From Earliella scabrosa (taxonomy: Eukaryota > Basidiomycota > Agaricomycetes > Polyporales > Polyporaceae), in contig JABYQQ010000001.1 in NCBI GenBank assembly GCA_022605405.1, positions 3,348,001-3,412,000 on the forward strand: 64,000 bases of DNA, given 5' to 3'. The notes beneath the pieces were generated by a model, which was given only the letters and a program-made list of their open reading frames with translations, was not told the DNA's origin and did not search any database. The position numbers and the translations under genes were made by a program. Below are positions 47,020 to 59,755 of this stretch, piece by piece. Numbering within the stretch: position 1 is the first letter of the stretch; the number at the start of each line of letters is the position of its first letter.

Positions 47020-48992
47020 ATGTCGGACAGTGTCATCCGTTTCTATCATCACGGACGCTTTCGCGTGTATGGAGGCGTCATACCTGACGCAGTCACGGCC
47101 TACCAGACCTATGGGGACCCAAACAATCCTTGCATCGTATTTCCGACTTGCTACGGGGCCAAACTGGGCTTAGGAAGTGAGTATGCCATCGTCCCTCATC
47201 TGATCGGCTGAAATGACATGACAACCACCCTCCAGGCCAATCTTACCTGGTCGGGAAGAACAAGGTCCGAATCATTTGACAGAGGTCCGATATCGAGACG
47301 TAATTGATGAATTGGTGTTGTGGTGGTCTAATGCCACCGTGGCATGCTGTACGCAATTGAAGGCTCTCGACCCGGCGAAGTATTTTGTAGTGACCTTCGC
47401 GCTTTTCTGCAACGGCGAGGTATGACATCGATGCTGTTATCGTCGTTCGTGAAAATTCTGACGTTCATATGGTACCACCCCCGTCAGTCGTCGTCACCTT
47501 CGAATACGGTAAACAGTCTCCGCCTATCCGCTACCGTCCAATCTCCGCGCAATTGAACGAAGTCATTATGTCCTGGTAGCCAGCGCCGTACAATGGACCC
47601 TATTTCCCGGCGATCTCGTACGAAGACAATATGTAGGTGTCATCGACTGTCTTGCGGGAGACATCTAACCTACGCCATACATAGACGAGCTCAATACGCC
47701 GTGTTGCAGCACCTTGGTGTCGAGAAGGTCCATTGTGTCGTCGGGTTCTCGATGGGCGGGCAGCAGGTGCGAGCCGATGTCTTCGATGAGTCCACTGATT
47801 CTCAAATTACATCGTGAACGTCGGTAGGCATATCACTGGGCCGCTGTATATCCCCAGTTCGTGGAGAAGTTCGTGGCCATTTGCTCCTCTGCCCGCACAA
47901 GCCCGCACAACATATGGTTCGATCTGTCTGACTCGTACGGTGGCAAGATGATTAATTGCTACATGGATAGCTTCCTCGAGGGTCCGAAGGCCGCTCTGAA
48001 GGCGGGGCGCGACTACAAAGATGGCCACTACTCTTCTCCGCCCCAGGCCGGCATTCGGGCTTTCGCGCGTGCGTACTGTGCGTGGGCGTATGGACAGACG
48101 GTGAGAGAGCGTTCCTAGGATGGCTACGCGTCTTCCATTCCTTCCACATCTCATAATCTAATTTGACAGTGGTTCCGGCAGCACCTTTACCAGATGAACG
48201 GGATGTGAGTGGGACCTTCTGCTTCGAAAGCTCGGGCGGTTGGCTCGCTGGTGGTTGCTATCCTGCGTGGGCGGGTGCAATCGCTGTCTGACCGGCGAAG
48301 CGGGACCGAGAGTGGTCGCAAAGTGATTCCAACGCGATTGTAATTGACCGGGTGTTATCAGGTATCCGACGCTGGATGCATTCATGCGCGAGGCATGGGA
48401 AGGCCGGTTCGTGGCCAACTGGGACGCAAACGATATGCTGGCCTTGCTCGAGACGTGGCAGCGTGGAGACATCTCGCTTGTCGGCGGCCAGGGCAACTTC
48501 GCGGATTCGCTGCAGGCAATCACCGCGAAAGCGCTGATAATGCCCTGCAAGACGGACCTGTACTTCTGCGTGCGTGGCTTCTTCTGCTCTTCTCTCCATC
48601 GCCGTGCCAGGGCTCGAGTTTGACTTCATTCTTCCGTTGCGTGCCGCCACTCGGCATGTCTCACGTTGTCATGATGCACTCGTCTCTCTGATTGCGTTTA
48701 TCGTGTTCGCGAGTTGACGTGGTTGAGACATCCGCGTGCGAACGGATGCGCGGCGCTCGTTAACTGGGTTCCCTACAGCCTGAGGACAGCGAGAATGAAG
48801 TGTCGCTGCTCAAGGACGCCAAGCTCGCGGTTATCGACAGCGTTTGGGGACATGCGGGTGCGTCCACGCTCCATCCTGATTTTGTGGTCGTGCTGCTCAC
48901 GAGGTTGGTGCTGACTGGCAGCTGGAGGCGGGGCGAACGCTGCGGACGTGGCGTTCATTACAAAGAAGATACAGGACTTCTTGGCCACCTGA
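47020..48992 (+). CDS. Homoserine O-acetyltransferase-like alpha/beta hydrolase
   Basis: The start MSDSVIRFYHHGRFRVYGG leads into a MetX-like fold: VIPDAVTAYQTYGDPN, ALDPAKYFVVTFAL, NTPAPYNGPYFPAI and the nucleophile elbow GFSMGGQQ with its serine. Later phrases are RTSPHN, FLEGPKAALKAGRDY, AYCAWAYGQT, WDANDMLALLETWQ and the catalytic histidine in VWGHAAGGG; the protein ends KIQDFLAT. The gene has about ten short introns. Some have weak donors (GTCCGA after 47262). I read 47917-47970 as a further 54-base in-frame intron because it breaks a conserved phrase. The family holds true homoserine acetyltransferases and many fungal relatives of unknown substrate; this one is of the shorter fungal type, so acyl transfer or ester hydrolysis cannot be told apart. 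No signal peptide. Confidence 0.85.
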
Positions 48993-50538
48993 AGAGTGAC
49001 AGTATGCCGTGGAATGAATCGGAGATAGAGAAGCCCTATGTTTGCGACATGTGTATGGAAAGTTTGGATAATTCGATGGGCGTTCCGACCTGGGCCACCT
49101 GGCACTCAGAAGTGTCGTTTGGGTTGGGACTCGTGGCAGCAGAAGCTCTGGTGAGACGTGCGAGATCGGAGTCATAGTGTGCTGGCGACCGGGATAGACA
49201 GCTCTCGTCAGCTCATATAACTCGATAGGTATAGAGTACAACGCCTATTCTGCTGGAAGGTGCAACAGAGCCGGTAGAGATGGTGACACGACGGACGTCA
49301 ACGCGAACGGTCGGAGCGCAGGCAGTAAGTGATAGTATTGACGATCGCCTGCATTCGGAACTTGGAAGTGGGTGACGGTCTTGGTCCATCAAATTCCCGC
49401 TTGGATGAGCGTCTGTGGTCATCACACTGCATCCGCCACCGACATCGCCAGCTCATCGACGTCGACGTCGGCGATGTCGACTTGCTCCTTGTCCACGATG
49501 CCTTCGCCTGTCTCGCCGCTGTTGAACGTCGAGTGACCGGTCTCTCGCTCGCGCGCGCACGGCTTGATACTCGTCCGATCCCGAGTCGGGTCTACGACTG
49601 ATCACATCTGTCAGCTTACGTTCTTCGTCCAGCGGCCAACCTCGCAGGCCGTCGCTCAATTCGTGAGCGTTCTCGCCCATCACACAGGCGGCATACTTCC
49701 AACGTCTCTTCCAAGCACTCAAGCCCACACAAGTTCTGTACCTCGCGGATGATCAGGGCCGCCCTCGGCAAGATGGGAGAAGGCCTGACGCGATGGAAGC
49801 TCGCGCTACTCGTCCGGAACGAGCGTGCGGTCCTATCCTTCCCCCCAACGCTCACGCCCCGAATCGTTGATTGGTTATCATCAACAGCCGGTGCGTAATC
49901 GTGCGCGCAGACGCGCTTCGGGTGGTTAATTAAACTCATTGCAGCGTGCCGTCAGAACAAGATCCCAGCGACATACACTAGCACCTCCGACGACATGCGG
50001 CACGCGGCCTCACGGGAACGCGCTGCTTAGTCGCGCTCTCAGGAGCCCCCTGGTCGCTCGCGTCACTCCCATAATTGAGACCGCTGACCCGGGTCACTGG
50101 GTGTGCTAGTCACCGCGACTGCGTACTGGGCCGGCGGAACCCCTGGCATGGTGGCGCAGCGATTCAGTAGCCAGGCGGCTCTCGCGGATCGTGGTAGCCC
50201 GAGGCCCGAGGCCGTCGAGACGCGCTTGCGGCCCTCGCTTGTCAGCTTGTGGCCGCGGAGGGGGTTCGTATATAATGAATCAACCTATCATCAGCTTCTT
50301 GGGATCTTTGCGCCCGGTTGTTGTTCCCGACCTTTGCATGCATAGTCGCCGGAACGCATTATCTTGTTGGTCGGTGGCTCGAGGCTCATTTCTTCTTCAC
50401 GCGTCGCTCCATCGCGCTTTGCATTCCGCTCTGTAGCCCTCGACGCGTTTCGTCAAGGACTCCGCTCTACTTCTAAGCGTCCTCTCTCACCCGAGCCACC
50501 CACCGCCTCTCGTGTCTTCACACCTCACACCCAGCCCT
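48993..50538. other. 1.5 kb between the hydrolase and SDR genes; no gene recognised
   Basis: Several open frames at about 49330-49940 on both strands are Arg/Asp-rich and match no family. A TATA-like TATATAAT lies near 50270 before the SDR gene, followed by a CT-rich leader. I see no repeat. Confidence 0.4.
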
Positions 50539-51847
50539 ATGGCCTACGTGCGCGCAAATCTATCTCACTCACCTCCGAAGCCCAGGTGGGGCATAGCCGA
50601 CATGCCAGATCTGTCGGGCAAGGTGATGATCGTTACGGGCGGGAATGCGGGGATCGGCAAGGAGACTGTCAAGGTGTGCTGCTGTGCCACTGAAGAATGT
50701 GGGTTTGGTGAGATGGCAGGACTGACGCACTGCTTCATCCAGGCGTTGCTTTCTCGTGGTGCGAAGGTGTACATGGCCTCGCGAAACGAAACAAAGGCTC
50801 TGGCTGCGATCGAGGAGCTCCGGACAGCAACAGGCAGGCTCGCAATCTTCCTGAGACTCGACCTGGCCGATCTCCGCTCTGTGAAGGCTGCTGCTGCCGA
50901 ATTCATGAGGTGTGGCTGGCTTGTACTCAGTGGCGCACACCGGTTGACAATAGGCCTGCGATTAGCAAAGAGTCCAGACTGGACGTGCTATTCAACAGCG
51001 GAGGCGTCATGTTTCCACCTGTTGAGCAGCTCACTGTAGATGGCTACGACCTGCAATTTGGGACCAACGTACTCGGTGAGTCCACTGTCCACCCGGGACC
51101 GTCTTGATTACTCATTGATGCGTGGTCTTGTACACAGGTCACTTCTATCTGACGCAGCTCTTGATACCCGTACTGCTGTCTGGCGCGCCAGACCAGCGTG
51201 CGCGGGTGATCAATACGTCGTCGATGGGACACACGAGTGTGTCGGGGATTGATTTTGACACGCTGAAGGAGCATGGCAAGCGCAAAAAGCTCGGGACGCA
51301 GAAGTTGTACTTCCAGAGCAAGTTCGTGAGTGGCAGTTTTCTGGGCGGCGTGTGGTGGTATCGCGGCTGACATTAGTGCGACTTTGGCTTCTGCCACGTC
51401 GTGCCACGCAAGGCCACGGTGGTTTTTGCAAATGAACTGCACCGACGATATGGGGACCAGGGCATCGTATCTGTATCGTTGCATCCAGGGAACCTGAAGA
51501 CAGACTTGCAGCGGCATGTATCATCTATTGAGAAGGTGCTATCGGTGAGTCTGTTGGACATGGTCGACCGATGTTAGTGTGCTGATGGTGATCTAGGCAC
51601 CTCTGCTGCATCCTGCGTCGATGGGAGCGCTCACACAGCTATGGGCTGGGACCTCTCCGGAAGGGATCGGTCTTGGAGGACAGGTATGCTCTCAACAGAC
51701 GAGAGGAGTGTTGTTGCTGACTGGGGTCACGGTGTGCAGTACCTGGTACCGTGGGCACGGTTGGGCACTGCGAAGGAGGAGACGCAAGATGCGCGCCTGG
51801 GCAAGAAGCTGTGGGCGTGGATGGAGGCCCAGGTCCGGGACGCGTGA
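50539..51847 (+). CDS. Short-chain dehydrogenase/reductase (retinol-dehydrogenase-like)
   Basis: A Rossmann-fold SDR with the cofactor motif TGGNAGIG ([17 protein letters not shown]), the strand [15 protein letters not shown], the NNAG-equivalent [14 protein letters not shown] (catalytic Ser) and YFQSK (catalytic Tyr-x3-Lys), followed by [15 protein letters not shown]. At least five introns lie between 50672 and 51739; the last exon ends [14 protein letters not shown]. The asparagine-to-serine change in the NAG motif (NSGG) is common in this fungal subgroup. The arginine in SRN suggests NADP preference (inference). Substrate unknown. The start at 50539 ([15 protein letters not shown]) is the first ATG after a CT-rich leader. 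It is followed in tandem by an FAD oxidoreductase after 266 bases. Confidence 0.87.
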
Positions 51848-52113
51848 GCTAGCAGAATGCGCAATGAATCTGTACGCTACTGAACGATATCCGATCCGTC
51901 TCGCTCAACGTCTTGCGTGTGGCCCGCGCAGCCACGTGACCGTGTCGAGGACGGCGGCGGGGCGGGATCGACGATGACGAGGATGGGCACCGGATCGGGC
52001 CCCGCGTCGCGGTGGCTGACGACATGCCCTCCCAGCCCGCCCGTCGCGCATACACCCAAGGTCCGTCCGCCCTCGTCCCTCTCTCCCCATCCACCACCAT
52101 CTCCTGCACATCC

Positions 52114-54222
52114 ATGTCCTCTCCATCCCACTCCTCTGCTCCAAAGCCCAAGCGCGTCTGCATCGTCGGCGCCGGCGCGTCCGGCATGTCCGCCGCATAC
52201 GCACTCAGCAAGCACCCAGACAGGTTCCATGTCACCGTCTTCGACAAGCAGGCCGTTTCCGGCGGCATGGCCACCTCCATCGACATCGACGCCTCCAAGT
52301 ACGGCGCAGACTACATCAATGACGGTGTCCAAGGCTGCAGCCCAGTCTTTGCCAACACCCTCCGCATGTTCAGAATGCTTGGCTTCGAAGCGACAGAGGT
52401 TGACATGCAGTAAGTCTCGTCTTGCCTCCCGGACGCTACCTATCCAACGTATTCCCGGCGGCGTATAGAATCAGCTTCGGCAAAGGCGACAACTTCTGGT
52501 CCAATGTCTTCCCCTCCAAGCTCGTTGCCGAGTTCCAGAAGGACATCGCCAAATTCGGTCGCGCGCTCTCGACCATCAAGAAGCTCGAACCAGTGTTCGC
52601 TATGATCCCTGTCCATGTCATGCTCCGCATGTTCGGCTTCTCGAAAGGCTTTGGCGAGAGGATGGTGTACCCACTTGTGGCGCTCTTCTTTGGCACCGGC
52701 AACCAGACTCCGTATATTTCGTCTGCCATTTTGGTGAGTCATTTACGCATGTGACGTATCATGACACTCACGTTCCACAGGAACGCGTCTTCATGGACCC
52801 AAGCATGAAGTTGTTTGAATATGACGAGAAGAGTTTGCTAGCTAGCATCCCGACTATGCTTGCCTTCCCAAAGGTGTGGCCTCCATACGACGTTATCTCC
52901 ATCATAAATGCTCACGGTTCTTGCAAGTTGCACGATGTCTACCAAGCCTGGAGGGAAGAGATCGCGTCACGTGGGAACGTGGAGTTCAAGCTCAACCATC
53001 CGGTTCTCCAAGTCCTGTCTCGCACGGCGAAGAAGGATGGGCCTGTTCGCATCCAATATCATGTATCTGACGGCGATCTTCAAACCGAGCCTCAGATCGC
53101 GGTGTTCGACGAGCTCATCCTCGCCATTGATGCTGACTCCGCCTTGAAGCTTCTCGGCAAGCAGGCCTCGTGGATGGAGAAGAGGGTGCTGGGCAGTGTC
53201 AAGTATCTTTACGACGTAACCATTACCCACAACGATCTTGACTACATGAACAAGGCAAGTGTTGCACGTTGCCGGACTTATTAACTCCACATGTGTTGAC
53301 GGTTCCGCGCAGTACTACGAAACACGTTACAACCCTAAGCACAATGCGCCACTCTCGTCCGCAGATAGCGCTCAAGAGCGGGAACAGATGTCGGAAGCAT
53401 TCGACTTCGCCGCGCGCAACTTCCGACCCCTGTACTACACCATGCAATACGCCGAGGACAAGTCAAAGATAGAGATGAGCTTCGATTTGACTCACTATCA
53501 GCCTCAGTTCCGCGGGGAGAAGCCTGCCGGCCCCATCTCTGCCTCGGACCGCACCAACCATCGCAACGAGTGCGATCCGCTTCCGGAACAATCCAGGCAG
53601 GCCCAGGTCGCGAACACTGGCGGGGAAGCGGTCAGGACGGGGAAGGATGCTGACGGCAGGCCGGAGCCTCCCCTCGAGCGTCATGTCTTCCAGACGATCT
53701 TCCTGGACAGGGATGGAAGCCAAGACCTCTGGACTTGGGGCGACATTAGGGAGGAGAAACGCATATATGAAAAGTGGTGGAAGCAACAAAGTCATCGGTG
53801 GCAACACTACGCCGCCGTTGTCCCGTGGATGATGTTTGTCAATGGCAAGCGCAACACACAGTAAGAGTGTTGTTTGTTATGTACGTTGCTGCATCTTACC
53901 AACACCCCTCCAGCTACGCAGGGGCATGGTCCGGTATGTGGCACTCACTTCTCCGCACCTTCACTCTCGTACTGACTCACACCATTCAGTTCTGAACATG
54001 CACGAGTTGGCTGTCACGTCCGGTTTCGCCGCTGCGTACCGTCTAGGGGCGGACTACCCATTCCATGGCGACGACGATTGTGAACGCCTATTCAAGCTGT
54101 ACTTGGGCCTGAGCCATGGGTCACGAATGGTAAGTCTGCGCTCCTGAACGCACGATCGCAAGCGAGTTCATGAAGTCCTTCTGTTTCAGAGGAAGGAGGA
54201 TCGCAACGGAGTTCTCGCGTGA
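52114..54222 (+). CDS. FAD-dependent oxidoreductase (amine-oxidase-like)
   Basis: The N-terminus holds a dinucleotide-binding fold, RVCIVGAGASGMSAAYALSKHPD then VTVFDKQAVSGGMATSID, the pattern of FAD enzymes of the amine oxidase/protoporphyrinogen oxidase group. Later parts include GVQGCSPVFANTLRMFRMLGF, LILAIDADSALKLLG and a C-terminal NGKRNTHYAGAW segment formed across an intron, which is probably the second FAD-contact region. Introns are short: 52411-52467, 52735-52780, 53254-53312 and others; the last exon ends RKEDRNGVLA. No signal peptide is evident. The first ATG in frame is at 52024, but 52114 (MSSPSHSSAPKPK) fits the family better. Substrate unknown; the tandem SDR might act in the same route, though that is only a guess. 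Confidence 0.82.
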
Positions 54223-57200
54223 ATGCGGCATGCAGATCGAAGTAACGGGTCTAGAGTATAAGCTTTTGAGTTCTGTCTAGCCTCGCTTCTAGGCTGCACG
54301 AGACCAGCGACATTTGTCTGAACTGGATGAACATGATACGAGTCACATTATACCAAACGCCCTGTCACATGTCGTCCGACAGCGTAGGAGCACCCTCCGC
54401 TCGAAGATTAAAGCTGGAACGATCCGGTACGGCGTACAGAGGTGCACCTCGAGATCGAGGATAACGCCATCTATATGATCTGCGCTCATGCGAATCGCAT
54501 GTTCAATTCCAGGATTTGCAACGTGCTACCCCCATTATGCATAAAAGATGCTACCTCTCACCCATACGTTGAGTCTGAGGTCAGCAGTGTGGCACCGATT
54601 GCACGCGGCCAATCACCCAGGCGTCCGATATCCCACCTCTGACGTCCACGCGAAGCTGCGCAGATGGAACATAGGTTGATCCGTTGGTCATTGGACGCAA
54701 ACCGGCCATATCGATGGGCAACGGAAGAGTACGATAGCCATCGTTTGCAGCACGGACAACGGGGGCTGGTCGGCGGTCGACGATCATGCCGGGGAGTCCT
54801 TCGCCTTCGAGGTCGGTGTACCGTTCCGGACAGGAGCCCGAGGCAAATCTGACGTACAATGCCGACGGTGGTCGCCCATTTCACTGTGGTAAACAATTTG
54901 TGGGCGTTTGCGGATGCGAATGAACTCTACGAATGAATTGCACAGGCATGCGTACACAATCGACTGTCAAGCGATATGCATCGTTGTACAGCGTCTGACA
55001 TGCGCGCCCCGTCCTACCGTGGCCCGTTGTCGGACAACGCATGCGGTCCATGGGCCTCTCTTCCGACACAAACGTACGGAGGTTCGTCATGAGGCCTGAG
55101 GGGCGCTAACGCGGACATTAGATGGACTCGGCCTCGGGCTCGATGCGGCTGGGCTGAGCACCTGTCCTGCGACATAATAGATGAGCCGTACCGAACTGGA
55201 CGTCTATATATGCTGCTCCGACGGTGCAGGACGTCACATTGTCTTCGACACACTGGTGCGAGCGCGTCTCGGAAAAGCGGGGTGTGAGCCCGGAGGATTG
55301 GTGCATCCGCCTGGTAGACAGGGGATCGTATTGGTAGGGATGCGCATGGGGGTTGAAACGAGGCGTACGCATAGAGAAGCGAGGGTGGTAAGGTGAGAGA
55401 CGGGTCATAGGTAAGGCCTACCGCGTGCCGTAACCTTTCAGAGGGTCTGCCCATAAACTTTAACCACAAGCGCGTAGCAGACCCTTGGGGGGCTGTGAAT
55501 GCACCAGCCTGTTGGGTCTTCATGACCCCAGATGCCGAAAGGATGCAGGTCAGGTAGAGGCTCTGCGGCCGACATGGGGTAGGTGTCAAGATGTGCAATG
55601 CGGCAAGCGTCGGTGCGTGCGGCAGACTTCATGTCCGGGGCGTATTCGATAAGCTTCTTCGGATGGACGATCTGGTGTCGTGTGCTGCCGAGGCGAGCGT
55701 CCGCTTGGAGAATCTAGAGAGCCCGAGCCCATGTCCGAGGATGGCATGGACGATGGCGCTGGTCTCAGCCGTGAGCACTGTCCGCTTGGCTAACGTCCGT
55801 CTGCCATGCGGAGGAGAGGCTGTAGTTGGGCGGAGGGGTGCAGGAGGGATGATCAGTGGCCTTGAGGAGGACGAGCAAGCATGGTTACATACGACGATGC
55901 CAAGTCTTTGCCCCCGTGCCCCCCGTCAAATCTCCGCGATTGCACAGATGGTCCTGCGAGTGGACCGCCAGCTCCGACTGCGTTCGGTTGACGTGGCACT
56001 TGATATAGATGGAAGCGGCGTGCGGACTCCAGGAAAAGGGTGCCGAGAGCAGCTATGCTGGTCTATCCAAGCAAGTCTCCGTCCGTAACACACCAACCCG
56101 AAACCCCTGTGGCCTGCGATTCGAGGGTAACAGCAGAAGACGAGAATGGGCTAGATGTTCGAGCCAGTGGGGTCGTTCGAGTGCGAGACGAGGCCTGGGG
56201 TACAGTGGAAGCATGTGGCCTGGAGCGCTGGCCACTGCGAGCGGAACTCGAGGCGGACTGACTCGCGGAACACAAAGTGCGGACCTCAAATTGGGAGCCG
56301 TGCTTCCGCGACGCGCCGCAATGACGGTGTGAGGTGCTTGTCAGGTGTTTGCTCATGCAGATTGCGAGACAAATATCTTCATGACGATCATGGGCGTCGC
56401 GCCGAATGTTGGGCGATATTGAGCAGGAGGAGAGCTTCTGTAGGCACATGTGAGCGTGCGTCGGAGAAAGAATCGGTGCTGCACTGACCTCAGGCTCCTA
56501 ATGCCCAACGATCTGCGGCGGAGCGTTCCACGGGCCCGTAATTTTTGATCGATGGTTCCCTTCGTCGATAGCGAACAGATATATAAACTTGGCATGTCCG
56601 CAAGTCTTGTTGCCTCATCCTCCCCCAGGGTTCTGTCCTCCTTTTCCTCCTCAGCTCAAGCTTGCCTTTTGAATTTGCTCTCCAATCTCTCGCTTCGCGA
56701 TGTTCAACCAGATTCTCGATTCCGTCCGCCCATGCAACAAGGCAGCCTGGTCGCAGCAACGACAAGAACTGTGCGATTTTCTCCACCTTTGATAGGCGAG
56801 AGGCTGAGCGTTGGTACGTGCTTTAGGCCAGATTATTGTTTGTTTCATCTTAAGGAAGAAGAGAGTTCGTTCTGTCCAATTTCCATCAGCGGATCGGACA
56901 AATGTCGCAGAGGTCGCGTTTTCGCAGCCTTGTGGCAAGGATTGACAAAGTCAAATCAGCCTTTCTCAATCTGGAGGTCTTCGTTCTCTTGGTCTGCATC
57001 CGTGGATTTATCTGTGGTATGGCAGACAAAGCCGCGGATACATACCATGAGAATGGAAGATCTTCGGATTGGTCTGAGCTGGTCTGCAACGTCTTCCCCT
57101 CCCTTGGACCGCTAGAAAGTACGTCTTCGACTGCGGCTCTTCAAGTTTATAATATCGATACCGCAGCGGGCATGCTATGCGGATGACAAGCGTGAAGGTA

Positions 57201-58365
57201 CGCACCCGATGACTTCTCCGAGTCGTCGCATAGGCTTCCCTAAACTGACCCGGACGGACAGGGCTCGTATTGGGCGTAAGAGGGGCCGTAGGAATGCCGC
57301 AACCACAGGCCGAAGGTACCTCAGAACGCCCAATAGCCCCGACACAACCCCAGTTGACAGCATCATACGTTGTCCGCCTGTCATCGGAGAGGCTGTCGAA
57401 CAGCGCAGACGGGGTGTCGCGAAGCTGATGCCACCCTATCTGTCTCTCACGGAGATGAGCCGATGGTTATTAGCTCCCGGCGTCGCTGGCGTTTACAGCG
57501 TCGTTAGCCCCGGGCGGGGCCTTTCTCGCTCGAGCCTACGGTCCAGCGAGGCAGCGGCAAAGCGCTTCTGGGGCCATCCTCTCGTAAGCGGACCTTCCTT
57601 TTCATGGCAACATACTCGACCATCTCTTCCAGCGAGGTTTCATGTGATCAACCACTCACCGAGAGGCTGCCACTTCGACATTAGCATCTCATGCGGACGA
57701 CAGAGGAGCAGTCATGGGTAGAGATCGTCTAGCTCTCAGGGACTAACCGTGTTAGTGATAATTGGTATGTGGTGCCAATAGCCACTGCTTGCAGGCCGAC
57801 GTCGACAGAGATACTAAGCTCGCACTATTCCAGGACTCCGTTCACACCGATGATATACGCAGCGGCCGTCGACGCGTGCAACTCGGTAGCGCATCATTAC
57901 CTGGAATATCAATGGCCAAGGCTGGACGACTTCCGCGCGCATGGGAATTAGACACACAGCGGATATGACAATCCTTGCCTGTAGGGTCGACACAGGGTCG
58001 ACATCCTCCGCAAAGGGGCGCCGGACGAATCGAAGGGTCGTTATTGCGACGGTTGTGTACCTCTTGAGGGAATTTGGACGTACCGGACGGATATACACAG
58101 GTACGTGCGGTCGCGCAGCGAAGTGAAAGTGCACGCGTCGAAACACTGACTGCGCGGCTTCTTGTACTAGACTGCATGAATACGAACCCCGGTGCTGAGA
58201 TGGTCTAGACGATCCCACTCGAAAGCACTGGCACGACGTGGAAACCCGGTGTTGATAAGAGGGGTACTAGGACAATTGACTTTCAGCAATACATAGCAGT
58301 TCAAACAATGCCACATTCCCATATGACTCTCCCCTGACTCTGCCGAAGTCATGCTGGAGCGCCCA
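54223..58365. other. 4.1 kb stretch without a recognised gene
   Basis: No continuous frame matches a known family. Two places deserve note. At 56580-56587 there is a perfect TATATAAA, followed by a CT-rich leader and an ATG at 56701 (MFNQILDSVRPCNKAAW, 30 codons). At about 56902-57120 a frame reads with protein-like composition (SLVARIDKVKSAFLNLE, later SSDWSELVCNVFPSLGP). These could be exons of an unidentified gene or remains of one. The rest shows no repeats or RNA genes that I can support. Confidence 0.35.
56580..56587 (+). promoter_or_regulatory. TATA-box-like site before an unidentified frame
   Basis: TATATAAA stands 121 bases before an ATG at 56701, with a pyrimidine-rich leader between. 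The layout is that of a fungal promoter, but no gene product is recognised downstream. Confidence 0.35.
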
Positions 58366-59755
58366 CTAGGCCATCTTTCCAGGAACGTGAGGATGAGAGC
58401 TCGACAAACCGCCATCAACTGCCCAAGTCTGTCCGTTGACATAGCTAGACTGGTCAGACGCGAGGAAAAGCGCAACGTTCGCAATTTCTACGGATTGCGG
58501 GTGAGTCATGGGCCGCATGCAAACGTTCGGACATGGCGCTCGTACCTTCTGGCAGCCCGTAGCGGGCAAGAGGGTTCAACTGACCGATCTTAGCCTCGTT
58601 TCCTCTAGACCGAGCATAGTCAAACACGGCGGAGGTCATCCCAGTCTCAATGAGGCCAGGGCAGATGGTATTGACCCGGATGTCTGTCTTCTGCAGTTGA
58701 TAGCAAGCAGTCTGTGCGATACTGTTCACGCTTATGTCCAGAGCATCATCAGCACGCATACAGCAGCTCATGTATCGAGCAACTAGATACTCACGCAGCT
58801 TTGCTAGCGCTGTCTGGGAGAACTTCAGTGAGGTGAAGGGAGGACACGATGCCGCCACTTACATTCAACGGTGCCCGCACCGGACCGAATACCAGCGACT
58901 GGAGAGACGGGTCAACTTAGGTTTCTGTGATAGCAATCCCGCGGACGTACCTGATGCAGTGAGGATGATACTACCGCCGCTGAACTCCTTGCCACGCGAT
59001 GGATTTGTCTTCTTCATAGCAGCAGAGCCGTGCTTCACAGCAAGGAAGCATCTTCAGGTTGATTCAGCGACGGACGGCTAACCAACAACCACGGGGCTTA
59101 CGATAGCGCGTTGACGCGCATGACTTCCATAAACTGCTTCGAGGTTATCTCCGCAAGCGGGGTAGCGGTAGCAATGCCAGCCTAAACGTGGGCGTTGAGC
59201 TACATGTGTGAGCTCGCGGGAGAAGTCACGCACGTTGGCGAAGAAGACGTCTAGGCGGCCTTCGTCTTGGAGAGCTTGCTTGCAGATCCCAGCAATGGTG
59301 TCCTCGTCAGCGGCATCTGCTTGCTGAGTCGTGACCTGGTTGGACAGCATGAGGGATACGGTCTTTAGGAAATAAAGGAACATGCACTTACCTTGACGTC
59401 TGGATACGCCTTTTCGATGGTCGCCTTCAATTCAGGCAGATTCGTCGGGTCATAGTCGGACAAGTAGAGGTGACGGGCCCCTAAAGGGGTGTCAGTCCAG
59501 GTCGAGATTCATTGAGCCCGAGGACGGACCTTCGTGAGCGTACAATAGGGCGGTTGCGCGCCTTCAAGGATGTGTGAGCTGGATGAAGCATTAATGGGAC
59601 GAGAGGACTCACCCAATGCCCTTCAAAGAACCAACACCGGTGATGATGCACACCTTGTCCTGGAGGCGGGACCCACGAGGGGTGTTCTGGAGGTGAGAAC
59701 GGATGCCCTGGAGCCTAGCGAGAGTCCTCCTGCGGTGTTCGTCGTTGCTGGACAT
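58366..59755 (-). CDS. Short-chain dehydrogenase/reductase, classical type
   Basis: The start [19 protein letters not shown] leads to the cofactor motif [14 protein letters not shown], then YLSDYDP (acidic residue after strand 2, suggesting NAD), [25 protein letters not shown], a catalytic serine strand SIILTASVAG and YSASKAAVN. The catalytic tyrosine codon is split by an intron (T in one exon, AC in the next), so it is invisible in unspliced [17 protein letters not shown] and [13 protein letters not shown] close the domain; the protein ends PHVPGKMA. There are at least six short introns. The product belongs to the large 3-oxoacyl-reductase-like SDR group; substrate unknown. It is divergent from APC1 with 494 bases between starts. 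Confidence 0.86.

Noticed and set aside
49329..49939. Protein genes on either strand
   Set aside because: Arg- and Asp-rich frames overlap on both strands, including a self-complementary GTCGAC-rich segment; no family recognised.
54223..56450. Several 100-190 codon frames
   Set aside because: Overlap on both strands, lack hydrophobic core patterns or motifs, and have no plausible intron joins.
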